Positions 1-5,775 are shown, numbered from the stretch's first letter. The stretch is DNA of 6,044 bases from an uncultured Pirellulaceae bacterium (GCA_934278005.1 CAKQWG010000181.1:1-6044); one strand, 5' to 3'. The notes: generated from the letters alone by a model not told the origin. Program-made: numbers and translations.

Positions 1-428
1 TCAGCTCGAACCAGCGCCGCCTGGGCGGTCGCTTCCTGCTCTACCGCTTGGCGAATCTCCTCGGGACGCGATCCGTTCTCCAGTCGGTCGAGCTGCGCTT
101 GAGCTTGATCGTGGCGAGCCTGGACCAATCGCAAATCGTCCTCAAAGTAGGCTGCTTGTAGGGTGCCAATGTGCTGCCCGGCCGTCACAGCATCCCCTTC
201 ATCGACTGCTAGACTGTCGATCCGACCCCCGACCTTAAAGGCCAAGTTGACTTGCCGCACGTCGACATTGCCCAGCAGCAGAATATCATTGGGGACTTCG
301 GCGTCAGTTGCGGCAAACCGATACGCCACCACTCCCACCGCCGCGGCGAGGATGACCAGCATCAGTAGTGAACGCAGCCTCAATGAACGCAGCCGAGATC
401 GTGTTTTGGACTTGGGGATAGTCATCAT
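1..428 (-). CDS. HlyD/YbhG-type membrane fusion (periplasmic adaptor) protein, N-terminal part, cut by window edge
   Basis: This reading frame gives 142 residues before the window ends, so the C-terminal half is missing. It starts with a double ATG (428 or 425) after a weak A-rich leader without a clear Shine-Dalgarno site. Residues 6-19 are strongly basic (Lys/Arg), followed by one hydrophobic segment at about 20-36, which fits an inner-membrane anchor with the rest periplasmic. Residues 53-91 form the first biotinyl-lipoyl-like half (GNVDVRQVNLAF, then KVGGRI and a DEGDAVTAGQ turn), the hallmark of the HlyD family. From about residue 92 a Gln/Ala/Glu-rich alpha-helical hairpin begins, including ENGSRPEEI, a phrase typical of YbhG-like adaptors. 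Such proteins link an ABC or RND pump to an outer-membrane channel for export of drugs or other small molecules. The pump genes would be expected further left, outside the window. The NADP-dependent reductase gene ends 56 bp upstream on the same strand. Confidence 0.88.
   Translation of the reverse strand, partial: MMTIPKSKTRSRLRSLRLRSLLMLVILAAAVGVVAYRFAATDAEVPNDILLLGNVDVRQVNLAFKVGGRIDSLAVDEGDAVTAGQHIGTLQAAYFEDDLRLVQARHDQAQAQLDRLENGSRPEEIRQAVEQEATAQAALVRA
369..394 (-). repeat. 11-bp direct repeat, 15-bp period, in the adaptor's N-terminus
   Basis: TGAACGCAGCC occurs at 369-379 and again at 384-394. The 15-bp period keeps the reading frame and encodes RLRSL twice in a row (residues 12-16 and 17-21), just before and into the membrane anchor. 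It adds positive charge to the cytoplasmic end of the anchor. Confidence 0.8.
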
Positions 429-484
429 TAACTTTTATCATAACATCCAGCTCGGACGGCTCGCGGCTCTAGCGACTGCGTTAT

Positions 485-1507
485 TCAGTCGACCCGTACC
501 AGCGCCTTGCCAATTTTGTCTTGTCCGCCGAACAGATCGATAAACGCCTCGGGCGCGTTTTCCAAACCTTCGGTGATGGTCTCCTCCCACTTGATTTTTC
601 CATGCTCGATCCAGTCGGACATCTGCTTGTGAAATTCGGGCTGGACCTGCACGTGATCGAACACCAAAAAGCCCTCCATGCGCAGACGTTTGCCGATGAT
701 CTTGAATAAATTGTTCGGTCCGGGCTGTGGCTGCTCGTCGTTATAGCTCGAGATCATACCGCAACACACGATGCGACCAAAGTCATTCATATTATCGATC
801 GCTCCCTGCAGGTGCTCGCCGCCGACATTGTCAAAGTACAGATCGATGCCGCCAGGACACAGCTCGGCAAGCTTGGCCGAGACATCATCCACTTCGTGAT
901 AGTTGAAAGCCTGATCCACTCCCGCTTGTTCCTTGAGCCACTGGATCTTAGCGGCTGACCCCGCGCTGCCGATCACTTGGCAATTTTTCAGCTTGGCGAT
1001 CTGGCACACGATAGATCCCACGGCCCCCGACGCTGCCGATACAAATACCGTCTCGCCCGCTTGTAGTTTCCCAACTTCGTTCAGGCCCACATAAGCCGTT
1101 AAACCGGTCATCCCCAGCACGCCTAGATAATTCTGCAGATCGGTAGCTTTGGCGTCGACTCGCTGAACACCCTCGCCGCTAGAGATCCAAAGTTTGCGCC
1201 AACCTTGGTTGCCCAGTACGACGTCGCCAGTCGAGAACCTAGGATGTTTCGACTCAACTACTTTTCCGACGCAGCCACCCTCCATCGGCTTGCCGAGCTC
1301 AAAAGCCGCCACGTAGCTCTGTCCCTTGCGCATTCGACCGCGCATGTAGGGATCGACCGACAGCCACTCGTTTTGGACTAAAAACTCGCCTTCTCTGATA
1401 GCTGGCATGTCGAATTCCACCAATTCGAAATTCTCGGCGGTCGGCATTCCTGACGGATACGACCTTAGATGGAACTCTCGTTGACGTTTGGTACTACTGG
1501 TAGTCAT
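485..1507 (-). CDS. NADP-dependent MDR oxidoreductase (PTGR / curcumin-reductase type)
   Basis: The 340-residue product is a full-length zinc-independent medium-chain dehydrogenase/reductase of the group with prostaglandin/leukotriene reductases and E. coli CurA (about 345 residues, from memory). Members reduce the C=C bond of enones and enals with NADPH, in the cytoplasm. The N-terminal GroES-like domain holds the family phrase VDPYMRGRM (51-59) and MEGGCVGKVVES (75-86). The Rossmann domain starts near 150 with the nucleotide-binding loop AASGAVG (158-164), followed by a SAGSAAK segment (181-187) whose Lys probably contacts the NADP phosphate, and DNVGG (226-230). The cysteine and histidine ligands for catalytic zinc of classical alcohol dehydrogenases are not seen. 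The start at 1507 fits the family's usual short lead-in before YPSGMPT; no good Shine-Dalgarno precedes it. The true substrate cannot be read from sequence. The adaptor gene follows after 56 bp and may be co-transcribed. Confidence 0.93.
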   Translation of the reverse strand: MTTSSTKRQREFHLRSYPSGMPTAENFELVEFDMPAIREGEFLVQNEWLSVDPYMRGRMRKGQSYVAAFELGKPMEGGCVGKVVESKHPRFSTGDVVLGNQGWRKLWISSGEGVQRVDAKATDLQNYLGVLGMTGLTAYVGLNEVGKLQAGETVFVSAASGAVGSIVCQIAKLKNCQVIGSAGSAAKIQWLKEQAGVDQAFNYHEVDDVSAKLAELCPGGIDLYFDNVGGEHLQGAIDNMNDFGRIVCCGMISSYNDEQPQPGPNNLFKIIGKRLRMEGFLVFDHVQVQPEFHKQMSDWIEHGKIKWEETITEGLENAPEAFIDLFGGQDKIGKALVRVD

Positions 1508-1730
1508 AGTTTCAATCCCAATTGGTTAGAACAAGGTAATCCTGGTAGGCGCGTAACGAGCGCCAGGCCGCTACGGCAGCCCACGGCAGGTAGTCTGTCA
1601 GCAGGTATCCCGCCGGCCGCGCCCGGGGCCTCAATCACGGTAGATCACGGTAGACCGCGCGATTGAACCAATTGTGCAATGCCCGTGCCGTATCAAGGCT
1701 GCGTACGTTACGAGCCAACGAAGTGCAAGC
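1508..1730. other. Intergenic spacer between MDR reductase and aldo/keto reductase
   Basis: This 223-bp gap between two minus-strand genes contains no convincing reading frame. It holds a small bulged hairpin at 1541-1567 (CCTGG pairing with CCAGG, with an inner CGC/GCG stem), a GC-rich core at about 1610-1630, and a two-copy 10-bp tandem repeat. The 9-mer CAATTGGTT at 1519-1527 recurs inverted as AACCAATTG at 1666-1674, so the two copies frame the GC-rich part. No T-tract terminator is visible for the upstream reductase gene. Confidence 0.5.
1634..1654. repeat. Two-copy tandem repeat of ATCACGGTAG
   Basis: The 10-bp unit ATCACGGTAG is at 1634-1643 and repeated immediately at 1644-1653, plus one more matching A. 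It lies in the spacer between the two reductase genes. Function is unknown; the copies are perfect but too few to call a VNTR. Confidence 0.8.
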
Positions 1731-2684
1731 TTAGGGAGATTCTGCGACGTCCAACGACTGAAGATCGGCCTGGGACAATTCCAGGCCTAAGGCCTGTTCA
1801 AACGCATCTACATGCTTGGTCTGAGTGGCGCTGACGATCGGGGCGCTCACCAGGGGGTTTAGCAGCACCCAAGCGATAGCCACTGCAGCGGGCTCAACTG
1901 CATGCCGCTGTGAGACTTTCTCCAAGGCGCGCAACAATGCTTGGCCGCGTGGACTGCTGACGTACTTCTCGACTCCGCCACCGCGCTGACTTTGGTCCAG
2001 ATCTCCTGCACTTTTGTACTTACCGCTAAGAAAGCCGCTGGCCAGCGTATAGTAAGTGATCACCCCCAATTGATGCTGCTGCACCACAGAGGCGAACTCC
2101 TGTTCGAATTGCTGCCGGGAATACAAGTTGTACTCGGGTTGCAACACACTATAAGCCGGCAAACTCTGTTGCTGGCTAATGCTTAGCGACTTTTCGAGGC
2201 GAGCCACCGAGAAATTGGAAGCGCCAATGTGGCGAACTTTGCCGGACTCAATTAGTTTCTCGTAAGCTCGCAACGTCTCCTCGGGCTCCGTTCGCTCATC
2301 GTCAGAGTGCGAAAAGTACAGATCGATACAATCCGTCTGCAGGCGTCGCAGCGAGTCCTCGCAGGCCTGGGCAATGTAGCCGGCCGACAAATCCAGGTGA
2401 CCTTGCCCCATGTCGTGACCGACCTTAGTTATCAGGGTGATCGAGTCGCGCTTGGAGCGGGCTGCCAACCAACTGCCAATAATCGATTCCGATTCGCCGC
2501 CGCTATTGCCAGTGGCCCATCGCGAGTACACATCAGCCGTATCGAAAGCTGTGAATCCACGCGAGACCAAGTCGTCCAACATGCGGTGAGAAGCGGCTTC
2601 ATCAAGCGTCCACCCAAACACATTGCCACCAAATACAATGGGTGGAATCCGCAAATCTGTTGTACCCAGCTGTTTCAGTTGCAT
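1731..2684 (-). CDS. Aldo/keto reductase (AKR9-like), cytoplasmic NADPH-dependent
   Basis: The 317-residue product is a complete (alpha/beta)8-barrel aldo/keto reductase. The catalytic tetrad is all present: Asp48 in FDTAD, Tyr53 in DVYS, Lys87 in LITKVG and His126 in LYFSHSDD. Other family landmarks are GGNVFGW (19-25), GGESESIIGSWL (62-73), GASNFS (154-159), QPEYNLY (182-188) and LASGFLSGKY (214-223). The C-terminal SATQTKHV segment (285-292) sits where the family binds the adenosine phosphate of NADP. The NVFGWT opening and GGESE insertion resemble the AKR9-like subgroup from memory. Such enzymes reduce aldehydes or sugar-type carbonyls; the substrate is not predictable here. The ATG at 2684 is set by a GGGAG ribosome site 7 nt upstream. 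It is a single-gene unit by spacing, with a candidate -10 box 49 nt ahead. Confidence 0.94.
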   Translation of the reverse strand: MQLKQLGTTDLRIPPIVFGGNVFGWTLDEAASHRMLDDLVSRGFTAFDTADVYSRWATGNSGGESESIIGSWLAARSKRDSITLITKVGHDMGQGHLDLSAGYIAQACEDSLRRLQTDCIDLYFSHSDDERTEPEETLRAYEKLIESGKVRHIGASNFSVARLEKSLSISQQQSLPAYSVLQPEYNLYSRQQFEQEFASVVQQHQLGVITYYTLASGFLSGKYKSAGDLDQSQRGGGVEKYVSSPRGQALLRALEKVSQRHAVEPAAVAIAWVLLNPLVSAPIVSATQTKHVDAFEQALGLELSQADLQSLDVAESP

Positions 2685-2691
2685 ATGTAAA

Positions 2692-2696
2692 CTCCC
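2692..2696 (-). promoter_or_regulatory. Shine-Dalgarno GGGAG of the aldo/keto reductase
   Basis: On the minus strand GGGAG is followed by a 7-nt spacer (TTTACAT) and the ATG at 2684. It is the best ribosome binding site in the window and fixes this start. Confidence 0.7.
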
Positions 2697-2732
2697 GTGT
2701 GTAATGAGTCAGGCTAAAACTGCTATCAGTCA

Positions 2733-2738
2733 ATTATA
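2733..2738 (-). promoter_or_regulatory. Candidate -10 box (TATAAT) for the aldo/keto reductase
   Basis: The minus strand reads TATAAT here, a perfect consensus -10 hexamer, giving a leader of about 40 nt before the ATG at 2684. The -35 region at 16-18 nt spacing (around TGCAAA) is poor, so an activator or a different sigma context would be needed. The same extended word CTATAATTGAC recurs upstream of the acetyltransferase. Confidence 0.4.
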
Positions 2739-2835
2739 GTGCTCTGGCTTCACTTATTTGCAGTTCTACTGACAAATTGCACCCCGCTGAAGTTCGATTC
2801 TAAGCAGACTGCTGGCTGGTCCACCGCGCTCGTTC

Positions 2836-3426
2836 TTAATCCGCCCTTAAATAAAATTCGAGCTGCGATTTCACCGCCGGCCATTCGCTGTGGACAATCG
2901 AGTAGACGCAGGTATCGCGCAGGGTGCCGTTGCGGTAAAGCTGGTGACTGCGCAGCACGCCATCCAGCTTGGCTCCCAGCCGCTCGATCGCACGACGGCT
3001 GGGACGATTATGGAAAGCTGTGCGAAACTCCACGGCGATGCACTGCAGATTTTCAAAGGCATGTTGTAGCAGCAGCAACTTGCACTGGGTATTTAGCGGA
3101 GTTCGCTGAACTCGACGGGCGTACCAAGTCGAGCCGATTTCTAGGCGTCGATGGCTAGCATCTATATTCATATATGTCGTCATGCCGACAGCCACGCCGG
3201 CCGCGTCGAGCACGGCGAAGGGGAGCATCGCCTGTTGCGACTGCAGATGCCGACGCCGCGCAATTTCCGCGGGCACCTCATCGGGCTGAGGTACAGAGGT
3301 GTACCATAATTTCCAAAGCTGGCCGTCGCCCGCAGCCTGCGCGAGCTCAAGCGCATGCGCCTGAGTCAAGGGCTCCAGCGTTGCATACTTGCCCGAGAGC
3401 GTCACTTCAGAAAGCCAACTATCCAT
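2836..3426 (-). CDS. GNAT-family N-acetyltransferase (RimJ/RimL-like)
   Basis: The 196-residue product matches the acetyltransferase family around RimJ/RimL that moves an acetyl group from acetyl-CoA to an amine. The N-terminus (VTLSGKYATLEPLTQAHA) is the usual beta1-alpha1 opening. MTTYMNIDASHRRLEIGSTW (about 82-101) is the central beta2-beta4 part. The QRTPLNTQCKLLLLQHAFE stretch replaces the classical Q/RxxGxG acetyl-CoA loop with the form seen in this subfamily (usually QRTxVNTExK); here the Glu is Gln and the next small residue is Cys. FHNRPSRRAIERLGAKLDGV gives the conserved Asn and the alpha4 helix. I chose the ATG at 3426 because an AAAGG ribosome site lies 9 nt upstream and residues then align with the family start; an in-frame TTG at 3450 would add eight residues without a ribosome site. 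The acceptor (protein, polyamine or drug) is unknown. The gene is divergent from the sialidase-like gene. Confidence 0.92.
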   Translation of the reverse strand: MDSWLSEVTLSGKYATLEPLTQAHALELAQAAGDGQLWKLWYTSVPQPDEVPAEIARRRHLQSQQAMLPFAVLDAAGVAVGMTTYMNIDASHRRLEIGSTWYARRVQRTPLNTQCKLLLLQHAFENLQCIAVEFRTAFHNRPSRRAIERLGAKLDGVLRSHQLYRNGTLRDTCVYSIVHSEWPAVKSQLEFYLRAD

Positions 3427-3435
3427 GGTGAAAGA

Positions 3436-3440
3436 CCTTT
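3436..3440 (-). promoter_or_regulatory. Shine-Dalgarno AAAGG that decides the acetyltransferase start
   Basis: The minus strand has AAAGG followed by 9 nt and ATG at 3426. It lies downstream of the alternative TTG at 3450, which has no such site, so ATG is the likelier start. Confidence 0.55.
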
Positions 3441-3548
3441 GCGGCGTCAAGCAGAGTAAGTGAGGAAGTAAATTAAAAATATGAAATTAAAAAAATTTGA
3501 AATTAAGTGAACTCTGAAAGTTGAAATTCCTCACCCCACTCCCGGTCA

Positions 3549-3554
3549 ATTATA
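3549..3554 (-). promoter_or_regulatory. Candidate -10 box (TATAAT) for the acetyltransferase
   Basis: The minus strand reads TATAAT inside the 11-mer CTATAATTGAC (3545-3555), identical to the word upstream of the aldo/keto reductase. A start here would give a leader of about 115 nt that includes the AT-rich block. No good -35 hexamer is seen at normal spacing. Confidence 0.35.
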
Positions 3555-3621
3555 GACGCAGCGCTCACAGCCACGCTGCACGGAAACAAACTGCGCAATG
3601 CACCTGCTTGCTGGCTTAACT

Positions 3622-3663
3622 CTGCGGCGCTCTGCGTTAAGAAGCGAACGCAGAGGGCCGCAG
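3622..3663. repeat. Strong 42-nt hairpin built of inverted AACGCAGAG-type repeats
   Basis: CTGCGGC (3622-3628) pairs with GCCGCAG (3657-3663), and CTCTGCGTT (3630-3638) pairs with AACGCAGAG (3647-3655). This gives 16 base pairs with a single G-G mismatch (3629/3656) and an 8-nt loop. There is no T-run after it on either strand, so it is not an ordinary intrinsic terminator. Each arm, read outward from the loop, starts AACGCAGAG followed by a CCGCAG word, resembling the 34-bp repeat nearby. It looks like a REP-like or small mobile-type palindrome; the exact family is not established. Confidence 0.75.
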
Positions 3664-3726
3664 CGGGGCCGTCCCCACGCTCCCCATTTACACTCGTCCA
3701 CTCATGCAACGCGCAGCCTTATTTTC

Positions 3727-3760
3727 AACGCCGAGGCGCAGCAGGTCGCAGATGCACAGG
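3727..3760 (+). repeat. 34-bp GC-rich repeat, left copy
   Basis: The copy starts AACGCCGAGGCGCAGCAGG and ends TGCACAGG. It matches the inverted copy at 5876-5909 at 31 of 34 positions (differences at repeat positions 10, 20 and 26). It lies 68 bp before the sialidase-like gene. Read as codons in the AAC frame all three differences change the amino acid, which argues for a DNA repeat rather than a conserved peptide. Confidence 0.8.
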
Positions 3761-3781
3761 CTGCGGCCAACGGCGGTGCAC

Positions 3782-3796
3782 GGTAGAATTGCTACC
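3782..3796. promoter_or_regulatory. Palindrome GGTAG-N5-CTACC upstream of the sialidase-like gene
   Basis: GGTAG (3782-3786) and CTACC (3792-3796) are perfect inverted 5-mers separated by AATTG. The centre lies 40 bp before the start codon and overlaps the candidate -35 hexamer, a position suited to a repressor operator. No regulator gene is in the window. Confidence 0.35.
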
Positions 3797-3817
3797 AAAC
3801 CAACTTTTCACTATGAA
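3789..3817 (+). promoter_or_regulatory. Candidate promoter TTGCTA-17-TATGAA for the sialidase-like gene
   Basis: TTGCTA (3789-3794) and TATGAA (3812-3817) each match four of six consensus bases, with the ideal 17-bp spacer. The predicted start would be only a few bases before the ATG at 3829, implying a nearly leaderless message; a promoter further upstream is equally possible. Confidence 0.25.
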
Positions 3818-3828
3818 AGCAACATTGT

Positions 3829-5775
3829 ATGAGTAGAACCCTCATCGCATGCACCGCGTGCGCTGTATTAACTGGCATTATGTTGCCGACCGGCGTGATG
3901 TTGCCAACTGGTGCGTTGACGCGTCTGTCCGCCAGCGAATTGCAGCCCATTGTACTAGATCAAGCGACGCGCGAGCGCTGTGTCACAATCCTGCGGCTTG
4001 GGATGCAAGGGGACGACTTTTGGCCGTCGATGCACGCTGCCGAGGGCCTCACGCTGGGCGGCCACGCTGCCGAAGTGCTCGAATTCCTCAAAGATCGACT
4101 GGCTCACGAGACCGACGATCAACGCCGCTGCGGGATCGCTCGCGAAATGGTGCGCGCGGGCGATCGCGCGCAAGCTCAGATCATGCTCGACATCCTGGCC
4201 AGCCCAGATCCGCACGGCCATGTCCACGCGGCCGAGAGCCTGTACAAAGTGATTGAAATCGGTGACGGCCGGACGCTCCGCCAGACGTTTAGCAGTACCG
4301 ACAATATGCGACTAAAACTTATGACCGCCGGCGCGCTGGGACGCTGCGGCAGTCCAGCCGCGATGGCCTTCCTGCGCCAGTCGCTGAACCATGACGATCT
4401 GGACGTGATGCGAATTGCCGTGTGGATTCTGGGACGGATCGGCGACGAGACGGACATCCCTCAAATAAAAGCTCAACTGCCGCGCTGCGAGTATCCGCAA
4501 CGCGATCCACTGCTGGCCGCATATGTCAACAATTCCCTGGCTGCGCTGGGTGACGCGGCGGGTCTAGCCGCATTGATGGAGAATCTCCACCACGCTGACC
4601 CCGAAGTCCGCACGTACTCAGCCACTTTCGCCGGTGACGCTTGGGCTACCGATGCGCGTGACGGGCTGATTCAACTGCTCGATGACCCACATGCGGACAC
4701 TAGCTATCGCGCCGCGCAGTCGCTGCTCGTCCTCAGCGGTGCGCCACCTCAGCCAGCAAAAGCCGATGTGTCGAGCTTGGTATACGAAGCGTCGGCCGAG
4801 CATCCGCGCTATACCGAAGGTTCGATCTTGGCTCTAAACGACGGACGACTACTGTTTGCGGTTACTGAATTTATCGGCAGCGACAGCGACTTTGCCAAAG
4901 CGCACATCGTGGCTAGAGAATCGTTCGATGGCGGACGCTCGTGGGGCAAATCGCGAGTTCTGCAAGAGAATACAGGGGGGCTGAACGTGATGAGCGTCAC
5001 CCTGCGGCGCATGCCCAGCGGCCAGATCGCGATGTTTTATCTGCAGAAGGAGAGCCTGCGCGAGCTCAAGGCGTACGTCAAATTCTCCAGCGACGAAGCC
5101 AGCAGTTTTGGCGAGCCGATCTTGGTCACTGAGCAACCCGGCTATCACGTCGTGAACAATGATCGCGTGGCACTGCTCTCCTCCGGGCGATTGTTGGTTC
5201 CGGCCGCGTCGACTTCCGATGTCCAGCAAGTCAATCACTTTACGTCACACTGCTTCATCTCGGACGACGCAGGGAGATCTTGGCGCGCGGGCGCGGGCGA
5301 TGTGGACGCCGAAAAGCGCGGAGCTATGGAACCTGAAGTCATCGAGTTGACAGACGGGCGAATCATGATGTTGGTCCGCACCCAATTGGGTTACCCTGCC
5401 AAGGCGTACTCCCAGGACGGCGGCGAGACGTGGGGCGAGCTGACCAGCCTGGGCGTCCAAGGCCCCGAAGCCCCTACAACGCTGCGCAGAATTCCGGCTA
5501 CCGGCGATCTGTTGCTGATTTGGAACAATACTTTTGTCAAAGGCGCCGGGCACGGCGGCCAGCGAACTCCGCTCACCGCGGCCCTGTCCACTGACGAGGG
5601 TCAATCATGGAGCGTGGTCCGCAATCTGGAAGAGGATCCTGAACGAACGTTCGCCTATACCAGTTTGACATTCGTCGGCGACCGCGCCGTAATGAGCTAC
5701 TGGGACAATGTCGGTAGTCGCTATGCGTGCCGCTTTCGCTCCCTGCCCGTGAGCTGGTTCTACCAGCCTCGTTGA
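3829..5775 (+). CDS. Secreted HEAT-repeat plus sialidase-like (BNR / Asp-box) beta-propeller protein
   Basis: The 648-residue product begins with a signal peptide (Arg3, hydrophobic to about 30, likely cleavage after LSA at 35), so it should act in the periplasm or outside. Residues 67-303 hold about eight HEAT-like helical repeats at 31-35-residue spacing (around 67, 98, 129, 160, 192, 227, 259, 291), a likely protein-binding solenoid. Residues 318-648 are a sialidase-superfamily propeller with four canonical Asp boxes SxDxGxxW at 365-372, 478-485, 528-535 and 587-594, and a degenerate one at 420-427 (Ala for Gly, Phe for Trp). Phrases such as RYTEGSILALNDGRLL (327-342), RGAMEPEVIELTDGR (497-511) and IWNNT (564-568) match an exo-alpha-sialidase-like family. 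Glu330, Glu501/503, Arg327 and Arg517 are active-site candidates by inference only. It may release sialic acid or another acidic sugar from glycans; true sialidase activity is unproven. The gene is monocistronic and divergent from the acetyltransferase. Confidence 0.9.
   Translation: MSRTLIACTACAVLTGIMLPTGVMLPTGALTRLSASELQPIVLDQATRERCVTILRLGMQGDDFWPSMHAAEGLTLGGHAAEVLEFLKDRLAHETDDQRRCGIAREMVRAGDRAQAQIMLDILASPDPHGHVHAAESLYKVIEIGDGRTLRQTFSSTDNMRLKLMTAGALGRCGSPAAMAFLRQSLNHDDLDVMRIAVWILGRIGDETDIPQIKAQLPRCEYPQRDPLLAAYVNNSLAALGDAAGLAALMENLHHADPEVRTYSATFAGDAWATDARDGLIQLLDDPHADTSYRAAQSLLVLSGAPPQPAKADVSSLVYEASAEHPRYTEGSILALNDGRLLFAVTEFIGSDSDFAKAHIVARESFDGGRSWGKSRVLQENTGGLNVMSVTLRRMPSGQIAMFYLQKESLRELKAYVKFSSDEASSFGEPILVTEQPGYHVVNNDRVALLSSGRLLVPAASTSDVQQVNHFTSHCFISDDAGRSWRAGAGDVDAEKRGAMEPEVIELTDGRIMMLVRTQLGYPAKAYSQDGGETWGELTSLGVQGPEAPTTLRRIPATGDLLLIWNNTFVKGAGHGGQRTPLTAALSTDEGQSWSVVRNLEEDPERTFAYTSLTFVGDRAVMSYWDNVGSRYACRFRSLPVSWFYQPR
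3877..3912 (+). repeat. 18-bp in-frame tandem duplication inside the signal peptide
   Basis: Two adjacent 18-bp units encode IMLPTG (residues 17-22) and VMLPTG (23-28). The DNA copies share ATGTTGCC(G/A)AC(C/T)GG and differ mainly at third positions, so the duplication is not brand new. It lengthens the hydrophobic segment of the signal peptide. Confidence 0.75.

Larger units (their letters stand above)
3427..3828. other. 402-bp divergent intergenic region between acetyltransferase and sialidase-like gene
   Basis: No gene is supported here. From left to right it holds: the acetyltransferase leader, including an AT-rich block (3466-3510 has only five G and no C) with three copies of TGAAATT (3482, 3498, 3522); a minus-strand TATAAT box (3549-3554); a strong hairpin (3622-3663); one copy of a 34-bp GC-rich repeat (3727-3760); and a 15-bp palindrome with a possible plus-strand promoter (3782-3817). 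A 62-codon open frame at 3598-3786 runs through the hairpin and the repeat, has no ribosome site, and is treated as non-coding. Confidence 0.7.

Noticed and set aside
163..543. 126-codon plus-strand open frame
   Set aside because: It is antisense to the adaptor and the end of the MDR reductase, both well supported by family motifs; its own product has no recognisable features.
3427..3450. Eight extra residues on the acetyltransferase from an in-frame TTG start at 3450
   Set aside because: No ribosome site precedes the TTG, while the ATG at 3426 has AAAGG at 9 nt and matches where the family normally begins.
3460..3534. GTGAGGAA ... TTCCTCAC inverted repeat around the AT-rich block
   Set aside because: Only 8 bp with a 59-nt loop; a match like this is expected by chance in a 400-bp region, and a crossing CAGAGT/ACTCTG pair would compete with it.
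3598..3786. 62-codon plus-strand frame in the intergenic region
   Set aside because: It is made of the hairpin and the GC-rich repeat, has no ribosome site and is Arg/Ala-rich; differences between repeat copies are all amino-acid changing, as expected for non-coding DNA.
3838..3864. Possible lipoprotein signal (LIAC or CTAC) in the sialidase-like protein
   Set aside because: The cysteines are at residues 8 and 11, before the hydrophobic segment, so they cannot be the lipidated residue of a normal lipobox.
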